Source: Streptococcus suis | GTDB taxonomy: Bacteria; Bacillota; Bacilli; Lactobacillales; Streptococcaceae | Assembly (NCBI GenBank): GCA_029593505.1 | Contig: JAKTNI010000001.1 | Location: forward strand, 124,001-188,000 | Direction of reading: 5' to 3' | DNA: 64,000 nt | Shown here: piece by piece, positions 29,136 to 39,247 of the stretch | Numbering within the stretch: the first letter of the stretch is position 1 | Layout of the letters: every line of letters begins with the position of its first letter | Translations under genes and position numbers: made by a program | Notes under the pieces: model-generated | The model's database searches: none | The model's input: the letters and a program-made list of their open reading frames with translations, nothing else | Told to the model about the DNA's origin: nothing

Positions 29136-31925
29136 ATGAAATTAAAGGAAACACTAAATCTAGGTAAAACAGCTTTTCCCATGCGCGCTGGTCTGCCAAC
29201 ACGGGAACCAGAGTGGCAAGTGGCTTGGGATGAAGCGGCTATATATGCAAAACGTCAAGAACTAAATGCTGGAAAGCCGGCCTTTCATTTACATGATGGT
29301 CCTCCGTATGCCAATGGAAATATCCATGTTGGTCATGCGTTAAATAAGATTTCAAAAGATATTATTGTTCGTTCAAAATCAATGATGGGTTTTTCTGCGC
29401 CATTTGTACCAGGTTGGGATACACATGGTCTTCCAATTGAACAAGTCTTAGCTAAACAGGGTGTGAAGCGCAAGGAAATAGAGTTGGTAGACTACCTTGA
29501 AATGTGTCGGGATTATGCCCTCAGTCAAGTAGATAAACAGCGTATTGATTTTAAACGTTTGGGGATTTCAGCAGATTGGGAAAACCCTTATATTACTTTG
29601 ACCAAAGATTATGAAGCAGCTCAAATTCGTGTTTTTGGTGCTATGGCTGATAAGGGATATATTTATCGTGGAGCGAAGCCGGTTTATTGGTCTTGGTCAT
29701 CTGAATCTGCTCTTGCAGAAGCTGAAATTGAGTATCATGATATTGACTCTACTTCACTTTATTATGCGAATAAGGTCAAAGATGGCAAGGGAGTATTAGA
29801 TACGAACAGCTATATTGTTGTTTGGACAACGACACCATTTACCATTACAGCATCACGCGGTTTGACGGTTGGTGCAGATATTGATTATGTCTTAGTTCAA
29901 CCTGCTGGTCAGGATAGAAAATACCTTCTTGCAGAGGCTTTGATTGATACCTTAGCTCCAAAATTTGGTTGGGATTCTTTTGAAGTAGCATCGAAATACA
30001 AAGGTGCAGAGTTGGAATACATTGTGACAGAACATCCATGGGATACGGAAGTAGATGAGTTGGTTATTTTGGGTGAGCATGTTACAACAGATTCTGGTAC
30101 GGGGATTGTCCATACAGCTCCGGGATTTGGTGAGGATGACTACAATGTAGGTATTCAGTACAATTTGGAAGTTGCGGTAACCGTTGATAGTCGTGGATTA
30201 ATGATGGAAAATGCTGGTCCTGATTTTGAAGGTCAATTTTACGATAAGGTAGTACCAACGGTTCAGGAAAAATTAGGTAATTTACTTCTTGCCAGTGAAG
30301 TTATTAATCACTCCTATCCATTTGATTGGCGGACGAAGAAGCCAATCATTTGGCGAGCAGTACCACAATGGTTTGCTTCTGTTTCTAAATTCCGTCAAGA
30401 GATTTTAGATCAGATCGAAGCAACGACCTTCATTCCTTCTTGGGGGAAAACACGTCTTTACAACATGATTCGTGATCGTGGTGATTGGGTCATTTCCCGT
30501 CAGCGTGCTTGGGGCGTACCACTTCCAATCTTTTATGCGGAAGATGGAACTGCCATCATGAACAAGGAAGTGACAGACCATGTGGCACAACTATTTGAAG
30601 AACATGGATCGATTATCTGGTGGAAATCAGAGGCTAAAGATCTGTTGCCAGAAGGATTTACGCATCCAGGTTCACCGAATGGAGAATTTACTAAAGAAAC
30701 AGATATCATGGATGTTTGGTTTGATTCAGGTAGCTCTTGGAATGGAGTTATGAATGCACGTGAAAATCTTGTTTATCCAGCTGACTTGTATTTGGAAGGT
30801 TCAGATCAATATCGTGGTTGGTTTAACTCATCTCTAATTACCTCTGTTGCTGTTAATGGTCATGCACCTTATAAATCTGTCCTTTCTCAAGGTTTTGTTC
30901 TAGATGGTAAAGGAATGAAAATGTCCAAATCACTTGGCAATGTTATTGTGCCTAATGATGTAGCTAAGCAATATGGTGCAGAAATTCTTCGCCTTTGGGT
31001 AACATCTGTAGATACTTCGAATGATGTTCGTGTATCAATGGAAATTTTAGGCCAAGTATCAGAAACCTATCGTAAAATTCGCAATACCTTGCGCTTCTTA
31101 CTGGCTAACACTTCTGATTTCAATCCATCAACAGACGCTGTATCTTATGAAAATCTTCGTTCTGTAGATCAGTATATGATGGTGAAATTCCATAAATTAG
31201 TAGATCAGATTCGTACAGCTTATGAGAACTATGATTTCATGACTATTTATAAATCAGTGGTGAATTTTGTAACGTTGGATTTATCAGCATTTTATCTAGA
31301 TTTCGCAAAAGATGTGGTATACATTGATGCTGCCAAGTCTCTTTCTCGACGTCAGATGCAGACTGTTTTCTATGAAATTTTAGTTAAGATTACGAAGTTA
31401 TTGACACCAATTCTACCGCATACTGCCGAAGAAATTTGGTCATACTTAGATCATGAGATTGAAGATTTTGTTCAGTTATCAGAAATTCCAGAAGTGAAAG
31501 TATTTGCAAATCAAGAGAAATTATTGGCTGATTGGGAAAACTTTATGAAATTCCGCACACAAGCACAAAAAGCGCTTGAGGAAGCCAGAAATGCTAAAAT
31601 GATTGGTAAGTCTTTAGAAGCTCACGTAATAGCTTACGTTTCAGAAGAAACAAAAACATTTTTGAATAGCTTGACTACTGATGTAGCGCAACTCTTGATT
31701 GTTTCAAATCTAACGGTAATGACAGAAAATACACCAGAGGATGCTGTTCAAGTTGAGGATGTTGCTTTTGTTGTGAAGCGTGCAGAAGGAGAAGTTTGTG
31801 AGCGTTGTCGTCGTTGTGACACAACTGTTGCTGAACGTAGTTACAAAGCAACGATTTGTGACCATTGTGCAACTGTAATTGAAGAAAACTTTTCTGAAGC
31901 AGTTGCTCAAGGTTTTGAAAATTAG
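29136..31925 (+). CDS. ileS: Isoleucine--tRNA ligase
   Basis: 929 residues, the usual length of the Gram-positive enzyme. HIGH-type motif H64VGH67 ([14 protein letters not shown]) and K595MSKS599. The CP1 editing domain is in between. The C-terminal zinc site is CERCRRC…CDHC. The RBS is AAAGGAGAA. It is preceded by a GNAT gene 14 bp upstream and, before that, the isoleucine T-box. Confidence 0.98.
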   Translation: MKLKETLNLGKTAFPMRAGLPTREPEWQVAWDEAAIYAKRQELNAGKPAFHLHDGPPYANGNIHVGHALNKISKDIIVRSKSMMGFSAPFVPGWDTHGLPIEQVLAKQGVKRKEIELVDYLEMCRDYALSQVDKQRIDFKRLGISADWENPYITLTKDYEAAQIRVFGAMADKGYIYRGAKPVYWSWSSESALAEAEIEYHDIDSTSLYYANKVKDGKGVLDTNSYIVVWTTTPFTITASRGLTVGADIDYVLVQPAGQDRKYLLAEALIDTLAPKFGWDSFEVASKYKGAELEYIVTEHPWDTEVDELVILGEHVTTDSGTGIVHTAPGFGEDDYNVGIQYNLEVAVTVDSRGLMMENAGPDFEGQFYDKVVPTVQEKLGNLLLASEVINHSYPFDWRTKKPIIWRAVPQWFASVSKFRQEILDQIEATTFIPSWGKTRLYNMIRDRGDWVISRQRAWGVPLPIFYAEDGTAIMNKEVTDHVAQLFEEHGSIIWWKSEAKDLLPEGFTHPGSPNGEFTKETDIMDVWFDSGSSWNGVMNARENLVYPADLYLEGSDQYRGWFNSSLITSVAVNGHAPYKSVLSQGFVLDGKGMKMSKSLGNVIVPNDVAKQYGAEILRLWVTSVDTSNDVRVSMEILGQVSETYRKIRNTLRFLLANTSDFNPSTDAVSYENLRSVDQYMMVKFHKLVDQIRTAYENYDFMTIYKSVVNFVTLDLSAFYLDFAKDVVYIDAAKSLSRRQMQTVFYEILVKITKLLTPILPHTAEEIWSYLDHEIEDFVQLSEIPEVKVFANQEKLLADWENFMKFRTQAQKALEEARNAKMIGKSLEAHVIAYVSEETKTFLNSLTTDVAQLLIVSNLTVMTENTPEDAVQVEDVAFVVKRAEGEVCERCRRCDTTVAERSYKATICDHCATVIEENFSEAVAQGFEN

Positions 31926-31963
31926 ACAGTCGTTTGAACTGTAAAGAGAGAACAGAGTTAATA

Positions 31964-32008
31964 AGCCATATCTATTCATGAAAATGAGGATATGGCTATT
32001 TTCTTTAT
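31964..32008 (+). terminator. ileS terminator
   Basis: AGCCATATC (31964-31972) pairs with GATATGGCT (31989-31997) across a 16-nt loop and is followed by ATTTTCTTT. Confidence 0.75.
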
Positions 32009-32049
32009 ATTGGTGTATTTATAATCAATTACGTTAATTAATTTTGGTC

Positions 32050-32082
32050 AGAAAATAAACCACCAGTACCAGCTGGTGGTTT
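32050..32082 (-). terminator. lysC terminator
   Basis: A perfect 10-bp stem AAACCACCAG/CTGGTGGTTT (32057-32066 with 32073-32082). Read on the minus strand it is followed by ATTTTCTG, so it ends the leftward lysC transcript; it may work from both sides. Confidence 0.8.
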
Positions 32083-32098
32083 TGACTATTTTCATTTT

Positions 32099-33454
32099 TT
32101 AACAATTCGTAAAAAATGCCTCATAAAGTGCGTGAAGTGCACGTTCTTTTTCTTCTGTTTTTATGACAAACATGACAGATACCTCACTAGCACCTTGAGA
32201 AATCATGGCTAGGTTGACATTTTGCTTGGATAAGGCGCTTGTTGCTGTTGCGGTCACACCGACATGACTTTTCATATTTTCACCAACAATCATGATGATA
32301 GATAAACCATGCTCTATTTCAGCTTTATCTACTTCTAGTTGTGTATTGAGCTGACGGAGGATTTCTTGCTCTTTAATGGGGGTCAATTCTCGTTCCCGAA
32401 GTACAATAGAAAGGTCATCAATACCGGTAGGCATGTGTTCCCATCGAATATTTAGTTCTTCAAGTATCTGCAGTACTTTACGTCCAAACCCAACTTCCCG
32501 GTTCATCAGATATTTGGAGATATTGAGACTGACAAAATCATCATCTGCTGCAATACCGACAACGGGTAGAGTTTGTTCTGTATGTTGATGAACAATTCTA
32601 GTACCAGGATGGCTAGGGTTGTTGGTATTTTTAATCACCAAAGGAATACGACCACGGTAGGCAGGTAGGAGTGCTTCATCATGAAGAACTGAAAAACCAG
32701 CATAAGCTAATTCTCGCATCTCACGATATGTTAATTCCTTAATAGAATGTGGGTGTTTGATAATTCCGGGATGGGCAGCAAATATACCATCTACATCTGT
32801 AAAATTTTCATATAAATCAGCTTTGACACCAGCTGCAACAATTGATCCGGTAATATCAGAGCCTCCGCGAGAAAAGGTACAAATCTGTTCTTCTTCAGTT
32901 ACACCAAAAAATCCTGGAATGACGAGAACATCATCAGTATCACGGAGCTTTTCAATTTTATCATAACTTGAAGGTAGAATGCGAGCATTTCCTGGCTCGG
33001 AGCTAACAATGATACCAGCTTTTTTGGGATGAATATAGCGTGCTGTTAAGCCTTTGTGAGTGAAATACTCTGCGATAAGTTTAGCGTTATTGTCTTCTCC
33101 TGCAGCTAAAAAAGCATCATAAAGAAATGGATTGTCTTCAATAGGCAGTGCCGCTAATGCCATAATATTATCAGCAATCTTCTTCATGCAACTAGCAGAA
33201 AAGCCTAATTCATCTACGATAGCTTGGTAGCGATTGATAATCCAGTCTTGACTACTGCTAACATCTTTTCCGTCTATATAATCTTTGTAGTATTTGATCA
33301 GAGCATCTGTTACTTTTGTATCTTCTGCGTTGCGTTTTCCCGGTGCAGATACAACTACAAAACGACGTTCAGAATCTGATTGAACAATATTGAATACCTT
33401 TTCTAATTGTGCAGCAGAAGCAAGAGAGCTTCCACCAAATTTAATTACTTTCAT
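32099..33454 (-). CDS. lysC: Aspartate kinase
   Basis: 451 residues. It phosphorylates aspartate in the first step towards lysine, threonine and methionine. The kinase signature VIKFGGSSLAS is at 3-13, with FSRGGSDITGS for substrate binding. Two C-terminal ACT domains (VGIAADDDFVSLNI and VGVTATATSALSKQNVN) give feedback control by amino acids. The RBS on the minus strand is AAGGAGATA. It is divergent from the fab cluster and has its own promoter and terminator, so it is monocistronic. Confidence 0.95.
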   Translation of the reverse strand: MKVIKFGGSSLASAAQLEKVFNIVQSDSERRFVVVSAPGKRNAEDTKVTDALIKYYKDYIDGKDVSSSQDWIINRYQAIVDELGFSASCMKKIADNIMALAALPIEDNPFLYDAFLAAGEDNNAKLIAEYFTHKGLTARYIHPKKAGIIVSSEPGNARILPSSYDKIEKLRDTDDVLVIPGFFGVTEEEQICTFSRGGSDITGSIVAAGVKADLYENFTDVDGIFAAHPGIIKHPHSIKELTYREMRELAYAGFSVLHDEALLPAYRGRIPLVIKNTNNPSHPGTRIVHQHTEQTLPVVGIAADDDFVSLNISKYLMNREVGFGRKVLQILEELNIRWEHMPTGIDDLSIVLRERELTPIKEQEILRQLNTQLEVDKAEIEHGLSIIMIVGENMKSHVGVTATATSALSKQNVNLAMISQGASEVSVMFVIKTEEKERALHALYEAFFTNC

Positions 33455-33480
33455 TCCTATCTCCTTAGATATTTTTTTCT

Positions 33481-33509
33481 ATTATAGCAGAATGATGACG
33501 AATTGTCAG
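33481..33509 (-). promoter_or_regulatory. lysC promoter
   Basis: On the minus strand: CTGACA (33504-33509), a 17-bp spacer, and TATAAT (33481-33486) preceded by TGc. Nearly consensus. Confidence 0.8.
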
Positions 33510-33597
33510 TATATTCTAAGCGTTGTGATGATGTTCGGTGAAATGGAAAATATTTTACTCTATTTTTTCGGCTGTCACACTTTTTTTCACCAAAGAA

Positions 33598-33625
33598 TTG
33601 ACATGTTATGAAACTATGCTAGAAT
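33598..33625 (+). promoter_or_regulatory. fabM promoter
   Basis: TTGACA (33598-33603), a 16-bp spacer, and TAGAAT (33620-33625) preceded by TGc, an extended -10. It drives the first gene of the fatty-acid cluster. Confidence 0.75.
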
Positions 33626-33641
33626 AAAATAAATAATTAAG

Positions 33642-33654
33642 TTTGATATTCAAA
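33642..33654 (+). promoter_or_regulatory. FabT operator at fabM
   Basis: TTTGA-TAT-TCAAA is a perfect palindrome matching the FabT box as known from S. pneumoniae (TTTGAnnnTCAAA core). It lies about 17-29 nt behind the fabM -10, i.e. within the early transcribed region, so it would act as a roadblock-type or start-proximal site. Confidence 0.7.
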
Positions 33655-33692
33655 TAATTTGTTTTGGAAATTATTTTAAAAAGGAGAAGGAG

Positions 33693-34484
33693 ATGAGCTA
33701 CCAGACAATTAGATATGAGGTGATGGATTCATTGGCAATTCTAACTCTAAACAGACCCGAGGTCTCAAATGGTTTTAATATCCCTATGTGTGAAGAGATT
33801 TTGTCAGCTATTGACCATGCTAGCTGTGACGCTTCTGTAAACATTTTACAAATTCAAGCAGAAGGTCCTATTTTCTCTGTTGGTGGAGATTTAGTTGAAA
33901 TGAAGCGCGCTGTGGATGAAGATGATATTGCTTCTTTGGTAAAGATAGCAGAGCTAGTCAATGATATTTCCTTTGCTATTAAAAAGTTAGAAAAGATTGT
34001 CATTATGGTAACAGATGGAGCAGTAGCGGGGGCAGCAGCAAATATAGCGGTTGCAGCAGATTTTGTTATTTCATCTAGTAAAACAAAATTTGTTCAAGCT
34101 TTCGTTGGTGTTGGATTGGCTCCAGATGCGGGAGGTTTATTTCTACTTAGTCGAGCAATTGGTTCTAATCGTGCTAGCCAACTGGCTATGACTGGAGAGG
34201 GGTTATCAGCGGAAAAGGCTTTGGAATATGGAATAATCTATCGCTTGGTTGAACCTGAAAAATTAGATAAAACTGTCAAGCAATTGATTAAAAAATTATT
34301 ACGAGGTTCAATCAATTCTTATGCTGCTATTAAACAATTAGTCTGGGAAAGTCAATTTAAAGAGTGGCACTCTTATCGACAGCTAGAATTGGATTTACAA
34401 GAATCTTTAGCATTTAAAGAAGATTTCAAAGAAGGAGTTCGAGCGTATTCAGAACGACGTCGCCCAGTATTTGCTGGAAAATAG
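33693..34484 (+). CDS. fabM: Trans-2-decenoyl-ACP isomerase FabM (enoyl-CoA hydratase family)
   Basis: 263 residues of the crotonase fold. In streptococci FabM isomerises trans-2- to cis-3-decenoyl-ACP and so makes unsaturated fatty acids in place of FabA. The oxyanion-hole segments are [11 protein letters not shown] (about 67-77) and [16 protein letters not shown] (about 110-125). It has a strong RBS (AAAAAGGAGAAGGAG). It is the first gene of the fab cluster, and a FabT site precedes it. The crotonase fold alone would also allow an enoyl-CoA hydratase; the position decides. Confidence 0.92.
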   Translation: MSYQTIRYEVMDSLAILTLNRPEVSNGFNIPMCEEILSAIDHASCDASVNILQIQAEGPIFSVGGDLVEMKRAVDEDDIASLVKIAELVNDISFAIKKLEKIVIMVTDGAVAGAAANIAVAADFVISSSKTKFVQAFVGVGLAPDAGGLFLLSRAIGSNRASQLAMTGEGLSAEKALEYGIIYRLVEPEKLDKTVKQLIKKLLRGSINSYAAIKQLVWESQFKEWHSYRQLELDLQESLAFKEDFKEGVRAYSERRRPVFAGK

Positions 34485-34578
34485 GATTGTCTATGATAGT
34501 GAAGGAGTAAAGTTTTTTGATCAATTGCATAAATGAAAAATGGGTGAAAACAGTTTCATATTCTATTTTGTAAAAAAA

Positions 34579-34608
34579 TTTGACAATCAAATCTTTTTAC
34601 TTTATACT
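34579..34608 (+). promoter_or_regulatory. fabT promoter with overlapping FabT operator
   Basis: TTGACA (34580-34585), a 17-bp spacer, and TATACT (34603-34608). The -35 box is embedded in TTTGA-CAA-TCAAA (34579-34591), a perfect FabT-type palindrome. FabT bound here would block RNA polymerase, giving autoregulation of fabT and the genes behind it. Confidence 0.88.
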
Positions 34609-34636
34609 CTGATTATCATAGTGAAGGAGTTCTGTT

Positions 34637-35071
34637 TTGGAAGAGCAAAAAATTAATGAATACCTGACAGCGATTTTTAATAATGTTTTGGTTATTGAAG
34701 AAACAAGTCTACGTGGTAGTCGGTTCAATGATATTACCATAAAAGAAATGCATACGATAGATGTGATAGGTAGTATTGATGGAGCTACACCAAGTGATGT
34801 TGCTCGTACTTTAATGGTTACTCTGGGAACTGTGACAACTAGTCTCAATAATTTAGAGCGAAAAGGATATGTTGAGCGAATTCGATCTACAAAAGATAGG
34901 CGTGTCATTCATCTTTATCTAACCAAAAAAGGACGCTTAATTTATCGTCTGCACCAGCGTTTTCACAATGAAATGGTGAAACAGATTACAGATGGAATGG
35001 ATGAAGCGGAGTATCAAGTTATGAAAAAGGGACTTATGAAACTCTATCACTTTTTGGAGGGGCTGAAATGA
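34637..35071 (+). CDS. fabT: MarR-family fatty-acid synthesis repressor FabT
   Basis: 144 residues, starting with TTG (34637) eight bases behind GAAGGAG. The winged helix (about 50-110: [24 protein letters not shown], shown in part; [22 protein letters not shown] as the wing) is typical of MarR. FabT binds acyl-ACP as corepressor and represses fab genes (known in S. pneumoniae). Its own promoter carries a FabT box. It overlaps fabH by 4 bp. Confidence 0.95.
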   Translation: MEEQKINEYLTAIFNNVLVIEETSLRGSRFNDITIKEMHTIDVIGSIDGATPSDVARTLMVTLGTVTTSLNNLERKGYVERIRSTKDRRVIHLYLTKKGRLIYRLHQRFHNEMVKQITDGMDEAEYQVMKKGLMKLYHFLEGLK

Positions 35072-36045
35072 GTACCTATGCAAAAATCAGTCAGGTAGCT
35101 CATTATCTTCCAGAAAAAATAGTGACAAATGACGATTTGGCTCAATTGCTGGATACAAATGATGATTGGATTCGTAGTCGGACAGGCATTGGCGAGCGAC
35201 ATATCGCAGTTGATGAAACAACTAGTGATGTAGCTAGTCAAGTTGCTAAGGAATTGCTTGCAAAAGCCCAGTTGAAAGCTACGGAACTTGATTTCTTGAT
35301 TGTAGCCACAATTACTCCAGATTCTTCGATGCCATCAACTGCAGCTTTGGTGCAAGCAAAGATTGGAGCAGATAAGGCTTTTGCGTATGATTTGGTTGCA
35401 GCTTGTTCCGGATTTGTTTATGCTCTTTCGACAGCTGAGAAGTTGATTGCATCAGGACTCTATCAAAAAGGAATCGTTATTGGTGCTGAAACATTATCTA
35501 ACATTATTGATTGGTCAGATCGTTCCACTGCCGTCTTATTTGGAGATGGAGCAGGAGGAGTTTTGCTTGAAGCGAGTGAGCGTCGCTGCTTTTTGGCAGA
35601 GATATTGCGTACAGATGGTAGTCGTTCGGCTAGTCTGACAGCAGGTATAGATAGAAAATCAACTCCGTTTTCTAATTGTTCACTCTACCAACCAAGCATT
35701 CAGATGGAAGGTCGCTCTATCTTTGAGTTTGCAACAAGAGATGTAACAGCGACAGTTGCAGAATTGCTTGAACAACAAGAAATGAAGTCTGAGCAGATTG
35801 ATTATTTTTTACTTCATCAAGCGAATATTCGTATTTTAGAGAAGATGGCTCGAAAATTAGGAGTTGATCGTAAAAAATTTCCATCCAATATGGATAAATA
35901 TGGCAACACCAGCGCTGCAAGTCTTCCTATTCTATTATCAGAATGTGTAGAAGATGGTTTGATACGATTAGATGGTAGTCAAACGCTGGTGATGGCTGGC
36001 TTTGGAGGGGGCCTCACATGGGGAACCCTATTGTTACAACTTTAG
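35068..36045 (+). CDS. fabH: Beta-ketoacyl-ACP synthase III FabH
   Basis: 325 residues. It condenses acetyl-CoA with malonyl-ACP to start fatty-acid synthesis. The catalytic triad is visible: C113 in AACSGF, the His in LLHQANIRI, and the Asn in YGNTSAAS. The C-terminal [13 protein letters not shown] is typical. It overlaps fabT by 4 bp and is coupled to it. Confidence 0.97.
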   Translation: MSTYAKISQVAHYLPEKIVTNDDLAQLLDTNDDWIRSRTGIGERHIAVDETTSDVASQVAKELLAKAQLKATELDFLIVATITPDSSMPSTAALVQAKIGADKAFAYDLVAACSGFVYALSTAEKLIASGLYQKGIVIGAETLSNIIDWSDRSTAVLFGDGAGGVLLEASERRCFLAEILRTDGSRSASLTAGIDRKSTPFSNCSLYQPSIQMEGRSIFEFATRDVTATVAELLEQQEMKSEQIDYFLLHQANIRILEKMARKLGVDRKKFPSNMDKYGNTSAASLPILLSECVEDGLIRLDGSQTLVMAGFGGGLTWGTLLLQL

Positions 36046-36104
36046 TTAATTCCTTGCCTTTGGCAAGATTTAAAAATATTTTATTTTCCAAAAGGAGACT
36101 TATT

Positions 36105-36329
36105 ATGGCAGTATTTGAAAAAGTACAAGAAATTATTGTTGAAGAGTTGGGTAAGGATGCTGAAGAAGTAACTCTTACTACTACTTTTGAAGATTTAGAT
36201 GCAGATTCATTGGATCTTTTCCAAGTTATCTCTGAAATTGAAGATGCTTTTGATATCCAAATTGATGCTGAAGATGGTTTAGCAACTGTGGGTGATTTAG
36301 TTGCCTATGTTGAAGAAAAAACAAAATAG
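36105..36329 (+). CDS. acpP: Acyl carrier protein AcpP
   Basis: 74 residues, acidic. The phosphopantetheine serine is in DADSLDLFQ (about S36). The start ATG 36105 follows AAAAGGAGACT; an in-frame upstream ATG at 36018 inside fabH is rejected. It carries the growing chain for the enzymes encoded around it. It is followed by a 168-bp gap rich in inverted repeats. Confidence 0.95.
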   Translation: MAVFEKVQEIIVEELGKDAEEVTLTTTFEDLDADSLDLFQVISEIEDAFDIQIDAEDGLATVGDLVAYVEEKTK

Positions 36330-36373
36330 ATATCATAGTGAAAGATGCTTGTTTAGCATTTTTCTTACAATAG

Positions 36374-36473
36374 ATACTTTGATTATTAAAACATTGAATT
36401 ATCAAAGTATTGGAGTGAGAGTTTTGACTCTCACTTGTTTAGCTAATGGTTTGATTCTCAAAGCATTAGCTAA
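36374..36473 (+). promoter_or_regulatory. Inverted-repeat cluster with FabT box before fabK
   Basis: Three inverted repeats lie side by side. One: ATACTTTGAT (36374-36383) with ATCAAAGTAT (36401-36410). Two: AGTGAGAG (36414-36421) with CTCTCACT (36428-36435), loop TTTTGA. Three: a 35-nt near-perfect palindrome 36439-36473 with one mismatch, whose centre TTTGA-TTC-TCAAA (36450-36462) is a perfect FabT core. FabT is known to bind before fabK in S. pneumoniae. The hairpins might also partly terminate transcription after acpP. Confidence 0.75.
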
Positions 36474-36497
36474 GCGAAATTTTATAATGAGGAAATT

Positions 36498-37463
36498 ATG
36501 AAAACAAAAATTACAGAATTGCTAAATATTGATTATCCCATTTTTCAAGGGGGAATGGCTTGGGTTGCTGATGGTGATTTGGCTGGGGCAGTGTCAAATG
36601 CAGGCGGTCTAGGTATTATTGGTGGAGGAAATGCTCCTAAGGAAGTGGTGAAGGCGAATATTGATAAAGTAAAGTCTCTCACAGATAAACCGTTTGGTGT
36701 GAATATTATGCTTTTATCTCCTTTTGCAGACGATATTGTTGATTTGGTGATTGAAGAAGGAGTTAAGGTCGTAACAACTGGTGCAGGCAATCCCGGAAAG
36801 TATATGGAGCGTTTGCACGCTGCGGGTATTATTGTTATACCTGTGGTACCGAGTGTTGCTTTAGCGAAACGTATGGAAAAATTAGGTGTTGATGCTGTTA
36901 TTACAGAAGGTATGGAAGCAGGTGGACACATTGGTAAACTGACAACAATGACCCTAGTTCGTCAGGTTGTAGAAGCTGTATCAATTCCAGTAATTGCTGC
37001 TGGTGGTATTGCAGATGGAGCTGGGGCTGCTGCTGCTTTTATGTTAGGTGCTGAAGCAGTACAGGTAGGAACACGTTTTGTGGTAGCTACGGAATCAAAT
37101 GCTCATCCAGCCTATAAAGCTAAGATTTTAAAAGCTAAAGACATTGATACAACTGTTTCTGCTTCCATTGTTGGTCATCCGGTACGAGCAATAAAAAATA
37201 AGCTATCTTCTGCATATGCAGCAGCTGAGAGAAACTTTTTAGCAGGTACTATTTCTGAAGAAGCTATAGAAGAATTGGGAGCTGGAGCATTGCGTAATGC
37301 AGTGGTTGATGGTGATGTTGTGAATGGGTCTGTCATGGCTGGACAGATTGCTGGCTTGGTAAACAAAGAAGAAACTTGTGAAGAAATTTTGAAAGATATT
37401 TACTACGGAGCTGCAAACGTTATCAAAGAGCAAGCAGTTCGCTGGGCTTCTATTGGAGAATGA
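36498..37463 (+). CDS. fabK: Enoyl-ACP reductase II FabK (FMN-dependent)
   Basis: 321 residues of the 2-nitropropane-dioxygenase-like TIM barrel. It reduces enoyl-ACP with NAD(P)H through FMN and replaces FabI in streptococci, which makes them resistant to triclosan. Motifs: [20 protein letters not shown] at the start, [20 protein letters not shown] and [10 protein letters not shown] for FMN binding. The RBS is GAGGAAAT. The upstream region has a FabT operator. Confidence 0.96.
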   Translation: MKTKITELLNIDYPIFQGGMAWVADGDLAGAVSNAGGLGIIGGGNAPKEVVKANIDKVKSLTDKPFGVNIMLLSPFADDIVDLVIEEGVKVVTTGAGNPGKYMERLHAAGIIVIPVVPSVALAKRMEKLGVDAVITEGMEAGGHIGKLTTMTLVRQVVEAVSIPVIAAGGIADGAGAAAAFMLGAEAVQVGTRFVVATESNAHPAYKAKILKAKDIDTTVSASIVGHPVRAIKNKLSSAYAAAERNFLAGTISEEAIEELGAGALRNAVVDGDVVNGSVMAGQIAGLVNKEETCEEILKDIYYGAANVIKEQAVRWASIGE

Positions 37464-37464
37464 G

Positions 37465-38382
37465 ATGGTAAAAACAGCTTTTTTATTCGCAGGTCAGGGC
37501 GCTCAAACACTGGGAATGTGTCGTGATTTGTATGATCGTTATTCAATTGTGAAGGAAACCTTTGATAAGGCTTATGAAGTTTTAGGCTATGATCTTCGAA
37601 ACTTAATAGATCATCAAGAAGATAAGCTGAATCAGACGCGTTATACACAACCAGCAATTTTAACAACATCTGTTGCCATTTATCGTCTTTTGGAACAAGA
37701 AAATATACAACCAGATATGGTTGCTGGATTATCTTTAGGTGAGTATTCGGCTTTAGTAGCTTCGGGAGCTCTTTCTTTCGAAGAGGCTTTAGTGCTAGTC
37801 GCCAAACGTGGAGAGTATATGGAATTAGCTGCACCAGCAGGATCTGGAAAGATGGTTGCTGTATTGAATACAGATGCTAATTTGATTGAAGGAGTATGTT
37901 CAGAAGTCACCTCTGGCATTGTTTCACTAGCTAATTACAATACTCCTGACCAAATAGTAATTGGTGGTGAGGTTGCTGCAGTTGATGAAGCGATGGAGAG
38001 GTTGAAAAAAGAAGGAGTTAAGCGTATGATTCCCTTGAATGTATCAGGTCCTTTTCATACAGCTCTTTTAAAATCAGCTTCTGATCGGTTAGCAAAAGCA
38101 TTGGAAACTGTAGAATTTTCAGATTTTAAAGTTCCCTTGGTAGGAAATACAGAAGCGACTATTATGAAAAAAGAGGATATCAAGTCTCTCTTAACTCGTC
38201 AGGTCATGGAGCCTGTTCGTTTTTACGAATCAATTGCAACTATGAGAGCAGTTGGTATAGCTAGGGTTATTGAAATTGGTCCTGGGAAAGTGTTATCTGG
38301 TTTTGTTAAAAAGATTGATAAAACAATGGATGTGATAACAGTAGATAATATTCTTAGTTTTGAGGCGTTAGTAGCTGGTTAA
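37465..38382 (+). CDS. fabD: Malonyl-CoA:ACP transacylase FabD
   Basis: 305 residues. It moves malonyl from CoA to ACP. The nucleophile is S90 in GLSLGEYSA (the usual GHSLG has Leu in place of His here, as in other streptococci as I recall). FLFAGQGAQ at 6-14 and the C-terminal EIGPGKVL support the call. ATG 37465 follows TTGGAGAATGAG; an ATG at 37453 inside fabK is less likely. One base separates it from fabK. Confidence 0.96.
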   Translation: MVKTAFLFAGQGAQTLGMCRDLYDRYSIVKETFDKAYEVLGYDLRNLIDHQEDKLNQTRYTQPAILTTSVAIYRLLEQENIQPDMVAGLSLGEYSALVASGALSFEEALVLVAKRGEYMELAAPAGSGKMVAVLNTDANLIEGVCSEVTSGIVSLANYNTPDQIVIGGEVAAVDEAMERLKKEGVKRMIPLNVSGPFHTALLKSASDRLAKALETVEFSDFKVPLVGNTEATIMKKEDIKSLLTRQVMEPVRFYESIATMRAVGIARVIEIGPGKVLSGFVKKIDKTMDVITVDNILSFEALVAG

Positions 38383-38499
38383 TAAATCAGTTTCATGATA
38401 GCGCTCTAGTTGATTGGTTTTATTTTTGCGAATGCTAAATGTAACTAAGTTTTAATGGTTTGCATAAAGTCCATTTTCAGTAAGTAATAAGGAGAAATG

Positions 38500-39234
38500 A
38501 TGGAACTGACAAATAAAAATGTTTTTGTAACAGGATCGAGCCGTGGAATTGGCTTGGCTATTGCACATAAATTTGCAAGTTTGGGGGCCAATGTTGTTCT
38601 AAACGGTCGTGGTCAATTGAGTGAGGAAGTACTGGACGCTTTTTCAAACTATGGTGTAAAAGTATTATCGATTTCAGGGGATATTTCAAGTGCCACTGAT
38701 GCTAAACGTATGGTAGCTGAAGCAATTGATGTGTTGGGTGGAATAGATATATTAGTAAATAATGCTGGAATTACCAAAGATGGTATGGCACTTCGGATGA
38801 CAGAAGAAGATTTTGAAAGTGTGCTTAGAGTGAATTTGACGGGAACGTTTAATATGACACAAGCAGTCTTAAAGCCAATGACGAAAGCACGCGAAGGTGC
38901 TATTATCAATCTATCCAGTGTTGTAGGGTTAACAGGTAATGCTGGTCAAGCTAACTACGCTGCTTCAAAAGCTGGTGTTATCGGATTTACTAAATCCATT
39001 GCTCGCGAAGTTGCTGGACGTAATGTTCGTGTCAATGCGATTGCACCGGGATTCATCCAGTCAGATATGACGGATGTTTTGTCTGATAAAATCAAGGATA
39101 CAATGTTAGGACAAATTCCAATGAAACGTTTTGGTTTGACAGAAGAAGTAGCAGATGTAGCAGTATTTTTAGCGAAACAAGAATACCTAACAGGACAGGT
39201 GATTGCTCTTGATGGCGGTCTCACCATGCAATAA
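38500..39234 (+). CDS. fabG: 3-oxoacyl-ACP reductase FabG
   Basis: 244 residues, the standard FabG length. NADPH-dependent SDR enzyme that reduces beta-ketoacyl-ACP. Cofactor motif GSSRGIGLA (about 12-20), NNAGIT, catalytic Ser and YxxxK (NYAASKAG). ATG 38500 is preferred over 38497 since AAGGAG (38489-38494) then has a 5-nt spacing. The 117-bp gap to fabD shows no clear promoter or FabT box. Confidence 0.96.
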   Translation: MELTNKNVFVTGSSRGIGLAIAHKFASLGANVVLNGRGQLSEEVLDAFSNYGVKVLSISGDISSATDAKRMVAEAIDVLGGIDILVNNAGITKDGMALRMTEEDFESVLRVNLTGTFNMTQAVLKPMTKAREGAIINLSSVVGLTGNAGQANYAASKAGVIGFTKSIAREVAGRNVRVNAIAPGFIQSDMTDVLSDKIKDTMLGQIPMKRFGLTEEVADVAVFLAKQEYLTGQVIALDGGLTMQ

Positions 39235-39247
39235 GAAAGGAAGTAAG

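Noticed and set aside
36483..36488. TATAAT just before fabK as a -10 box
   Set aside because: It has no -35 at a proper distance and would remove the good GAGGAAAT ribosome-binding site from the leader; probably chance.
38383..38499. Possible promoter or FabT site between fabD and fabG
   Set aside because: No TTTGAnnnTCAAA core and no convincing -35/-10 pair was found in this 117-bp gap.
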